A stretch of DNA of 9,335 nucleotides from Chloroflexi bacterium RBG_16_72_14 (GTDB taxonomy: Bacteria > Chloroflexota > Limnocylindria > Limnocylindrales > CSP1-4), in contig MGOE01000124.1 of assembly GCA_001797035.1 (NCBI GenBank), positions 23,019-32,353 of the forward strand, given 5' to 3'. Under the pieces are notes generated by a model. The model saw only the letters and a list, made by a program, of their open reading frames with translations. It had not been told where the DNA came from and did no database searches. Every line of letters begins with the position of its first letter. The first letter of the stretch is position 1. Below, piece by piece: positions 1 through 6,018 of this stretch. The position numbers and the translations under genes were made by a program.

Positions 1-53
1 CCGGGCCGGGCGGCACCACCTCGATCGCCTACGCCATCCCGCCAGCCAGGTGA
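1..53 (+). CDS. 3' end of an unidentified upstream gene (partial)
   Basis: Only the last 16 codons are visible, in the frame starting at base 3, ending GPGGTTSIAYAIPPAR and then TGA at 51-53. No family can be recognised from so short a tail. Two things make it credible as a real gene end. The stop lies 7 bases before the next start codon. The sequence AGGTGA at 48-53 serves both as its terminal Arg-stop region and as the ribosome binding site of the next gene, a layout typical of genes inside an operon. Frame 1 stays open into the next gene but gives an Arg/Pro-rich peptide that looks non-coding. By context it may be another part of the sulfur or redox operon, which is inference only. Confidence 0.45.
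   Translation, partial: GPGGTTSIAYAIPPAR
48..53 (+). promoter_or_regulatory. Ribosome binding site overlapping the upstream stop codon
   Basis: AGGTGA lies 7 bases before the ATG at 61 and overlaps the TGA of the preceding reading frame at 51-53. This supports ATG 61 as the start and suggests that termination of the upstream gene is coupled to initiation of the DsrE-like gene. Confidence 0.5.
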
Positions 54-60
54 CCCACCG

Positions 61-468
61 ATGAACGACAGCCTTTCCATCGTCCTGTTCTCCGGCACGG
101 CCGACAAGCTCCACGCCGCCGCCACGCTGGCGGCCGGAGCGGCGGCGATGGGACGCCCGGTGAACATCCTGCTCCAGTACTGGGCGCTGGATGCGTTCCG
201 GTCCGAGCGGATCGAGATCGACCATGGCCTCGCCTACGACTCGATGGCGGCCTACGCGAGCCGCCCGGTCAAGGGCACGGCCGCGATCCCGTGGCTCGAG
301 ACGTTCCGGATGGCCAAGGAGCTGGGGGAGATGCAGATCCTCGCCTGCGCCGGGTCGCTCGAGGTGCTGGGAATCGACGTCACCACCCTCGACCCGCTCG
401 TCGACGCCTCGGGCGGGATCGCCACGTTCCTGCTGGCCGCCGAGGGTGGCCAGGTCCTGTTCATCTGA
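61..468 (+). CDS. DsrE/DsrE2-family sulfur-relay protein
   Basis: This 135-aa protein has a DsrE-like fold: an N-terminal beta strand (LSIVLFSGTADKLHAA), an alanine-rich helix, a strand NILLQYWAL, a middle helix around residues 79-90 (WLETFRMAKELG), and a strand carrying one cysteine, ILACAGSLEVLGI (C96). DsrE2-type proteins carry a similar cysteine strand followed by a Ser-hydrophobic-x-x-x-Gly-Ile segment, and this cysteine is the likely persulfide carrier. It is the only cysteine in the protein. Family members act in the cytoplasm in sulfur-transfer relays, often beside TusA and Hdr-like or Dsr genes. Here a TusA homologue follows after 44 bases, which supports a relay role. The start is set by AGGTGA at 48-53. 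The exact subfamily (DsrE, DsrE2, or a general DsrE/F-like protein) cannot be settled by eye. Confidence 0.8.
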   Translation: MNDSLSIVLFSGTADKLHAAATLAAGAAAMGRPVNILLQYWALDAFRSERIEIDHGLAYDSMAAYASRPVKGTAAIPWLETFRMAKELGEMQILACAGSLEVLGIDVTTLDPLVDASGGIATFLLAAEGGQVLFI

Positions 469-512
469 GGTCCAACCAAACGCAGCACACGCATCCAGGA
501 GGCACCCGTCAC

Positions 513-773
513 ATGACCGCCACGCTCACCGAGCTCTCCGCTGTCGTCGCCGACAAGGTGATCGACGCCCGCGGCGCCGCCTGCCCGGGGCCGCTCCTCG
601 AGGCCAAGAAGGGGATGGCCGCCGTGGCCGTCGGCGCCGTGATCGAGATCATGTCCACCGACCCCGTCACCAAAACCGACATCGCCGCGTGGTCGGGCAA
701 GGTCGGGCACGAGTTCCTCGGCTCGCTCGAGGCCGACGGCTACGACCGCGTGTTCGTCGTCCGCCGCAAGTAG
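513..773 (+). CDS. tusA-like: TusA-like sulfur carrier protein
   Basis: This 86-aa protein shows the TusA/SirA/YedF signature: a short strand (VIDARGAACPGP) with the CPxP motif as C24-P25-G26-P27, directly followed by an amphipathic helix (LLEAKKGMAAV). The second half, with STDPVTKTDIAAWSGKVGHEFLG, matches the strand-helix half of the family, and the length is usual. C24 is the expected persulfide-bearing residue. TusA carries sulfane sulfur between cytoplasmic proteins, either for biosynthesis or for dissimilatory sulfur metabolism. Placed beside DsrE and hdr-type genes it more likely serves redox sulfur metabolism than tRNA thiolation (inference). The ATG at 513 is chosen because AGGAGG at 497-502 lies 10 bases upstream. 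A longer in-frame reading from 291 overlaps the previous gene and is not credible. Confidence 0.9.
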   Translation: MTATLTELSAVVADKVIDARGAACPGPLLEAKKGMAAVAVGAVIEIMSTDPVTKTDIAAWSGKVGHEFLGSLEADGYDRVFVVRRK

Positions 774-816
774 CGCCGTCCGCCGCAACTCGCGCAGCTC
801 CAGGAGCCGCCGTCCG

Positions 817-1269
817 ATGACCGCCCCCGTCGCGACCGAGCCGCAGGCACCCGGGGACGCCTTCGTCCCCCGGATCCTCGTGCTGTCCACGAACAACATC
901 TCCGACCCGGGCATCGACCTGGCCGGCAGCTCGCACATGCACTACTCGCCCGGCGTCAAGGTGATCGGCGTGCCGTGCACGAGCGGCATCCGGCCGTCGT
1001 GGATCCTCCACGCGCTGGAATCGGGCTTCGACGGGGTGTTCGTGGCCTCGGACGGCGACGAGTGCGCGTACCTCCCCGACTGCGCGAAGCGCTCGTCGCG
1101 GATCGTGGGCGAAGCGCAGGCCCGGATGCGCGAGCGCGGGATCGACGCCAACCGGCTGCGGCTGGCCGCGATCTGCTCGGTGTGCGCCGAGCCGTTCACC
1201 AGGCACCTCGGGCAGTTCTCGACGGCGCTCGCCGCCCTCGGGCCGGCGGCGGCGGAGCTGACCCCATGA
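817..1269 (+). CDS. MvhD/FlpD-like electron-transfer protein with altered cysteine pattern
   Basis: This 150-aa protein aligns from residue 19 onward with the MvhD/FlpD (hydrogenase iron-sulfur subunit) family: ILVLSTNN, then DLAGSS, VPCTSGI (C54), FDGVFVASDGDECAY (C83), KRSSRIV, ERGIDANRLRL, and a closing FSTALAALGP. In methanogens MvhD passes electrons from hydrogenase to HdrA through a [2Fe-2S] cluster; in Qmo systems a similar domain forms the C-terminus of QmoB. The usual CxxC in the first strand is replaced by STNN, and the first cysteine of the usual GChxGDCHY motif is Ser78. C54 and C83 are kept, and C89, C120 and C123 (ICSVC) are extra. It is probably a docking or electron-transfer partner of the HdrA proteins. 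AGGAG at 802-806 sets the start, and its stop overlaps the next start by 4 bases. Confidence 0.85.
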   Translation: MTAPVATEPQAPGDAFVPRILVLSTNNISDPGIDLAGSSHMHYSPGVKVIGVPCTSGIRPSWILHALESGFDGVFVASDGDECAYLPDCAKRSSRIVGEAQARMRERGIDANRLRLAAICSVCAEPFTRHLGQFSTALAALGPAAAELTP

Positions 1270-4031
1270 CCGAGGCGTGTGCCGTGCCCGCGGTGGACGA
1301 GGTGGACTACGACGTCCTGGTCGTGGGCAGCGGCATCGGCGGGATGGAGTCGGCCCTCAAGCTCGGTGACATGGGCTACAGGGTCCTGCTGGTCGAGAAG
1401 GAGGCCAGCGTCGGCGGCAGGATGATCCTGCTGTCCAAGGTCTTCCCGACCCTCGACTGCGCGAGCTGCATCTCGACGCCCAAGATGGCGTCCACGATCC
1501 ACCACCCGAACATCACCGCGCTGACCTACAGCCGCGTGGACGGGATCCGCAGGTCCGCCGACGGGCGCTTCCACGCCTCGGTGACGCGCAAGGCGCGGTT
1601 CGTGGACGAGGACACGTGCACGGGCTGCCAGAAGTGCGAGACCGCCTGCACGGTCGCCGTGCCCGACCAGTTCAACGCGGACCTGGTGGCCCGCCGCGCG
1701 GCCCACATCGCGTTCCCCCAGGCGGTGCCCAAGAAGGCGGTCATCGACCGGGCCGGCAGCTCGCCCTGCTCCTACGCCTGCCCGGCCGGCATCCAGGCCC
1801 ACGGCTACATGTCGCTGATCAGGAGCGGCGAGTACGAGAAGGCGCACCGCCTGGTGCTCGAGGCGACGCCGCTCGTCGGTACGCTGGGGCGCGCCTGCTA
1901 TGCCCCGTGCGAGGGCGAGTGCACGCGCGGCTCGCTGGAAGGCACCCTGCCGATCCGCCGCCTGAAGCGGTTCATCTCCGACGTCCACGACGAGGGCGGG
2001 GAGGAGCTCGGCATCGAGGTCGCCCCGCCCAACGGTCGCCGGGTCGCCATCGTCGGGTCGGGCCCGACCGGCCTGACCGCGGCCTGGCAGCTCGCCCGCA
2101 AGGGCTACGCCGTCCGGATCCACGAGGCCGCGCCGGTGCCCGGCGGGTTCCTGCGGCTCGCGATCCCGTCCTACCGGCTGCCGGTCGAGACCGTGGAGCG
2201 CGACATCGACAACGTCCGCGCCCTCGGGGTCGAGATCCTCACCGACGCCCCGGTCCGCGACCTGGCCGCGCTCAGGGCCGAGGGCTTCGACGCCGTGCTG
2301 GTCGCGACCGGCACTCACCGCTCCACGAGCCTGGGCGTCCCCGGCGAGGACCGCCTGGGCGTGCTCGGCGGGACCGACTTCCTGCGACGGGTCAAGCTGG
2401 ACCAGCCGGTGGACCTCGCGGGCCGGCGGGTCGTGGTCGTGGGCGGCGGCAATGTCGCGATGGATGCCGCCCGGACCGCCCGGCGCCTCGGCGCCGCGTC
2501 GGTCACGGTCGCGTACCGTCGCGGCCGCAACGAGATGCCGGCCCACCACGTGGAAGCGGACGACGCGGAGCGCGAGGGGGTGCAGTTCAGCCTCCAGGTC
2601 GCGCCGCTCGAGGTGCTCGGCGACGCACAGGGTGCGGTCAGCGGCCTCCGCTGCACCCGGATGCGCCTGGGCGAGCCCGACGCCACCGGCCGTCGTCGCC
2701 CGGAGCCGATCCCCGGCCGCGAGACGGTGATCCCGTGCGAGGTCGTCATCGCCGCCGTCGGGATGACGCCGGAGCCCGGCGCCTTCGCCGGCCAGCTGAC
2801 CGCCACCAGCCTCGGCATCCTGGGCGCCGACGCGGTCACGCGCCAGACGTCGCTCCCGTACGTGTTTGCCGCGGGCGACGCGGTCAACGGCGCCACGGAC
2901 ATCACGCGCGCGGTGGGCGAGGGCCGGCGGGCCGCGCACATGATCGACCGCTGGCTCACCGGCAGGACGATGGACGGCTTCGACGACCGCCTCCCGGTCG
3001 TGGACAAGCATCTGGTCCTCGCCCGCCAGCAGGCCTACGCATTTCGGTCGCCGGCCCCGGACGCCACGACGCTCGTCGCCGCGCCCGCCGACTTCACCGA
3101 GGTCGAGGCCCCGATGACCGAGACGGAGGCGCGCGCGGCGGCCGGCCGGTGCCTCGACTGTGCCGTGTGCTCCGAGTGCAACGAGTGCGTGGCGGCCTGC
3201 CCCGTGGACGGCTGCATCGACCTCCACGCCCGGGACCAGCACCTGGAGGCCCGCGTGGGCGCGGTCGTCGTGTCCACCGGCTTCAAGCTGTTCCCCGCGG
3301 ACCTCAAGCCCGAGTACGGGTATGGCCGGTACCGGAACGTCATCACCGGGATGCAGATGGATCGGCTGCTGGCGCCCACCCGACCGTTCAACACCATCCT
3401 GCGCCCGGGCGACGGCAAGGTCCCCGAGCGGATCGCCTACGTCCTGTGCACCGGGTCGCGCGACGAGACGGTCGGCAACCCGCTGTGCTCGCGCTTCTGC
3501 TGCATGTACTCGATCAAGCAGAACCAGCTGCTGATGGGCGCCCTGCCCCTGGCCGACATCACCGTCCACTACATGGACATCCGCGCCCCAGGCAAGCGCT
3601 ACGACGAGTTCTACGAGCAGGCGAAGGCGATGGGCGCCGCCTACGTCAAGGGCAGGGTGGCCGGCATCACCGAGACGCCGGCCGGGGACCTGGTGCTCAG
3701 GTACGAGGACATCGAGCACGGCGGCGTGATCGCCGAGACCGAGTACGACCTGGTCGTGCTGGCGGTCGGCGTCCAGCCGAACCGGGACGCGGAGGAGCTG
3801 TTCGAGGTCGGCGAGCTGTCGCTCGACGAGTGGAACTTCGTGGCCGAGCCGGAGGAGGACCTCAACCCCGGCGCCACCAGCATCCCCGGGGTGTTCGTGG
3901 CCGGCGCCGCGTCGGGTGCCAAGGACATCGCGGACTCGATCATCCACGCGGGCGCGGCCGCCGCCCAGGTCGCCGCCCACCTGGAGAGTGCGAAGGCCGG
4001 GCTCTCCGAGATCGCGAAGGTGCCGGCATGA
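1266..4031 (+). CDS. HdrA-type flavoprotein with a nested GltD/NfnB-like NAD(P)H-FAD module
   Basis: This 921-aa protein consists of one protein family inserted into another. Residues 16-162 are the HdrA front half: FAD GSGIGG (21-26), the HdrA DCASC motif (C65, C68), a ferredoxin-like site (C118, C121, C124, C128), and FPQAVPKKAVIDR. Residues 163-570 are a GltD/NfnB-like unit: a Fer4_20-type Fe-S domain (C168, C172, C211, C215, C219), FAD GSGPTG (264-269), NAD(P)H-site GGGNVAMD (393-400) with YRRGRNEMPA, and FAD-closing AAGDAVNGATD. Residues 629-650 form a cysteine-rich ferredoxin (C635, C638, C641, C645 followed by Pro). HdrA resumes at about 655 with VGAVVVSTGF, CTGSRDETVGNPLCSRFCCMYSIKQ and the APGKRYDEFYEQA segment. 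It has no N-terminal HdrA domain and no C-terminal double ferredoxin. The likely role is NAD(P)H entry or exit in a Qmo/Hdr-like complex. The start at 1266 has GGAG at 1254-1257 and overlaps the previous gene by 4 bases; longer reading is out of frame with that gene. Confidence 0.92.
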   Translation: MTEACAVPAVDEVDYDVLVVGSGIGGMESALKLGDMGYRVLLVEKEASVGGRMILLSKVFPTLDCASCISTPKMASTIHHPNITALTYSRVDGIRRSADGRFHASVTRKARFVDEDTCTGCQKCETACTVAVPDQFNADLVARRAAHIAFPQAVPKKAVIDRAGSSPCSYACPAGIQAHGYMSLIRSGEYEKAHRLVLEATPLVGTLGRACYAPCEGECTRGSLEGTLPIRRLKRFISDVHDEGGEELGIEVAPPNGRRVAIVGSGPTGLTAAWQLARKGYAVRIHEAAPVPGGFLRLAIPSYRLPVETVERDIDNVRALGVEILTDAPVRDLAALRAEGFDAVLVATGTHRSTSLGVPGEDRLGVLGGTDFLRRVKLDQPVDLAGRRVVVVGGGNVAMDAARTARRLGAASVTVAYRRGRNEMPAHHVEADDAEREGVQFSLQVAPLEVLGDAQGAVSGLRCTRMRLGEPDATGRRRPEPIPGRETVIPCEVVIAAVGMTPEPGAFAGQLTATSLGILGADAVTRQTSLPYVFAAGDAVNGATDITRAVGEGRRAAHMIDRWLTGRTMDGFDDRLPVVDKHLVLARQQAYAFRSPAPDATTLVAAPADFTEVEAPMTETEARAAAGRCLDCAVCSECNECVAACPVDGCIDLHARDQHLEARVGAVVVSTGFKLFPADLKPEYGYGRYRNVITGMQMDRLLAPTRPFNTILRPGDGKVPERIAYVLCTGSRDETVGNPLCSRFCCMYSIKQNQLLMGALPLADITVHYMDIRAPGKRYDEFYEQAKAMGAAYVKGRVAGITETPAGDLVLRYEDIEHGGVIAETEYDLVVLAVGVQPNRDAEELFEVGELSLDEWNFVAEPEEDLNPGATSIPGVFVAGAASGAKDIADSIIHAGAAAAQVAAHLESAKAGLSEIAKVPA

Positions 4032-5773
4032 CGGCACATGAGGCAGCCAACGCCCGCCGTATCGGCGTGTATGTGTGCCACTGCGGCGGGAATATCAGCG
4101 ACTACGTGGACGTCGACAAGGTCATCGCCGACATCGAGGACGCCGGCGACGTCGTCGTGGCGAAGACCGCGATGTTCGCCTGCTCCGACGCGACCCAGCA
4201 GGACATGGTCGCGGACATCACGGCACAGCAGCTCGACGGCCTCGTCGTCGCGTCTTGCTCGCCCAAGCTCCACACGTACACGTTCCGGGGCGTGGCGGCC
4301 AGGGCCGGCCTCAACCCCTACGAGTACACGCAGGTCAACATCCGCGAGCAGTGCTCGTGGGTGCACACCGACGACCAGCAGGGTGCGACCGACAAGGCGA
4401 CCGCCCTCGTCCGGGCCGGGATCTCGCGGACGCGCCTGACGACGCCGCTGGAGCCGATGGTCGTGGAGACGCTGCCGCGGACCCTCGTCATCGGCGGGGG
4501 GATCGCCGGGCTCAGGGCCGCGATCGGCCTAGCCGACATCGGCCTCGGGGTCACGCTCGTGGAGCGGGAGCTGGAGCTGGGCGGCTGGGTGCGCCGGTTC
4601 GGGCCGATGTACCCGCACGGCAAGGACGGCCGGGCGTTGATCGAGACGCTCGTGGCCGAGGTCAGGCGTCGGCCGGCGATCACCGTCCTGACGGGCGCCG
4701 AGGTGGTCGGCAAGGCCGGCAGCTTCGGCAACTACCGGGTCACCGTGCGGGTGGGCGGCGAGGGCGCCGGCACGATCGAAGTGGCGGCGGGGTCGATCGT
4801 GGCGGCCACCGGGTTCGACGCCTACCAGCCGGAGACCGGGGAGTTCGGCTACGGGATCGAGGGCGTCGTCACGCTGCCCGAGTTCAAGGCGCTCGTGGAC
4901 GAGGCGACCGCGCCGCTGACCCACCGCGGGCGACCGGTCCGCAGCGTCGCCTACGTCTACTGCGTGGGCAGCCGGAACACCGGCGGCTGCGCGAATGCGT
5001 ACTGCTCGCGCTTCTGCTGCGCGGCCACCGTCCAGACCGCGGTGCAGGTGTCGGGGCTGGACCCGTCGATCCGCCAGTTCCACCTCTACCGCGACATGCG
5101 GACGTACGGCAAGTTCGAGCCCCTGTACACGGAGGCGCGGAAGGCCGGCTCGGTGTTCGTCAAGTTCGACAACGACGCGCCGCCGGCGGTGGCGCGGCGC
5201 GACGGAGGCGGGCTGACGGTCACGGTCCGCGACCTGCTGACGCACAACGAGGAGCTGGCGCTGCCGGCGGACCTCGTCGTCCTCGTCACGGGCATGGTCC
5301 CGCGCGACAACGAGGCGCTGGTGGGCGTGCTCAAGCTGCCGGCCGGGAGCGATGGCTTCTTCAACGAGATCCACCCCAAGCTCCGCCCGGTCGAGACCGT
5401 CGTGGACGGGGTGCTGATCGCCGGCGCCTGCCAGGGCCCGAAGACGTCGGCCGAGAGCGTGGCCTCGGGGCTGGCCGCGGTCACCCAGAGCGCCGCGATC
5501 CTCAAGAAGGGGTTCACGGAGCTCGACCCGCTGGTCGCGACCGCGGACCAGGGTGCCTGCACGGCCTGCGGCGACTGCCTCACCGCCTGCCCGTACGACG
5601 CCATCTCGATGACCGAGACGGGCGACCGGCACTTCGCCGTCATCAGCCCGACCGGCTGCAAGGGGTGCGGCGGGTGCGTCCCGATGTGCCCGGAGAACGC
5701 GATCGACCTGCTGGGCTATACGGACGCCCAGGTCACGGCCATGATCGAGAGCCTGGTGGAGGTGCCCGCCTGA
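4028..5773 (+). CDS. hdrA-like: HdrA-like FAD/iron-sulfur subunit (second HdrA paralogue)
   Basis: This 581-aa protein begins with the HdrA N-terminal domain (IGVYVCHCGGNI, C17/C19; CSDATQQDM; VVASCSPKLHTYTFR, C77; VNIREQCSWVHTD, C109). An FAD site GGGIAG (156-161), the HdrA motif YCVGSRN...YCSRFCC (about 311-331) and LYRDMRTYGKFEPLYTEA follow. The C-terminus carries two [4Fe-4S] sites: C511/C514/C517/C521 and C544/C547/C550/C554. The internal ferredoxin and NDCSMC-like region usual in full-length HdrA are missing; after LELGG the chain goes straight to VRRFGPMYPHGKDG. HdrA is the cytoplasmic flavin electron hub, and the C-terminal clusters are the usual ferredoxin contact point. The start at 4028 overlaps the previous stop as ATGA, with AAGGTG at 4017-4022 upstream. 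The reading frame stays open far upstream to 1616, but that part is an Arg/Pro-rich shadow of the preceding gene. Confidence 0.92.
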   Translation: MTAHEAANARRIGVYVCHCGGNISDYVDVDKVIADIEDAGDVVVAKTAMFACSDATQQDMVADITAQQLDGLVVASCSPKLHTYTFRGVAARAGLNPYEYTQVNIREQCSWVHTDDQQGATDKATALVRAGISRTRLTTPLEPMVVETLPRTLVIGGGIAGLRAAIGLADIGLGVTLVERELELGGWVRRFGPMYPHGKDGRALIETLVAEVRRRPAITVLTGAEVVGKAGSFGNYRVTVRVGGEGAGTIEVAAGSIVAATGFDAYQPETGEFGYGIEGVVTLPEFKALVDEATAPLTHRGRPVRSVAYVYCVGSRNTGGCANAYCSRFCCAATVQTAVQVSGLDPSIRQFHLYRDMRTYGKFEPLYTEARKAGSVFVKFDNDAPPAVARRDGGGLTVTVRDLLTHNEELALPADLVVLVTGMVPRDNEALVGVLKLPAGSDGFFNEIHPKLRPVETVVDGVLIAGACQGPKTSAESVASGLAAVTQSAAILKKGFTELDPLVATADQGACTACGDCLTACPYDAISMTETGDRHFAVISPTGCKGCGGCVPMCPENAIDLLGYTDAQVTAMIESLVEVPA

Positions 5774-6018
5774 TGCGCACGACCAACCGGGACGTCCGCG
5801 AGGTCATCCGCGAGGAGCCGGTGATGCGCTCGCGCATCCTCGCCGTCCTCGCCGACGGACCCCTGACCGTCCCCGAGATCGCCGCCGCGATCGACGCGCC
5901 CACGCACGAGGTCGTGTTGTGGGTGATGGGCATGCGCCGCTACGGGTGGCTCGCCGAGATCAAGGGCAGCCCCGTGGACGGCTATTTCCAGTACCAGCGC
6001 ACCGGGAGGGTGTCCTGA
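5773..6018 (+). CDS. Small winged-helix-like protein inside the hdr/qmo-like operon
   Basis: This 81-aa basic protein has an apparent helix-turn-helix core at about residues 19-58: RSRILAVLADGPLTVPEIAAAIDAPTHEVVLWVMGMRRYGWLAEI, then a beta-wing-like KGSPVDGYFQYQ. This is the pattern of ArsR/MarR-type winged helices. It has no cysteines, so no metal or redox sensing is visible. It is locked between the second HdrA gene (1-base TGATG overlap) and the QmoC-like gene (1-base overlap), so it is made together with the complex. It could be a local DNA-binding regulator or a winged helix reused as a protein-protein adaptor; the sequence does not decide. GGAGG at 5758-5762 supports ATG 5773. ATG 5824 (Met18) is an alternative start that would still include the winged-helix core. 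Confidence 0.75.
   Translation: MRTTNRDVREVIREEPVMRSRILAVLADGPLTVPEIAAAIDAPTHEVVLWVMGMRRYGWLAEIKGSPVDGYFQYQRTGRVS

Noticed and set aside
1616..4027. The second HdrA frame stays open upstream to 1616, suggesting a giant 1385-aa fusion.
   Set aside because: The upstream part is a low-complexity Arg/Pro/Gly shadow of the HdrA-GltD gene. HdrA homology begins right after ATG 4028, which has a ribosome site and the usual ATGA overlap.
942..4037. A 1031-codon open frame on the minus strand opposite the HdrA-GltD gene.
   Set aside because: Its product is Arg/His/Asp/Gly/Val-rich with no recognisable domains, while the plus strand carries clear family motifs throughout. Long antisense frames are common in very GC-rich DNA.
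1266..5773. Classical heterodisulfide reductase HdrABC or sHdr.
   Set aside because: No HdrB with CCG cysteine motifs and no lipoate-binding protein gene is in the window; HdrC is fused to a membrane cytochrome as in QmoC.
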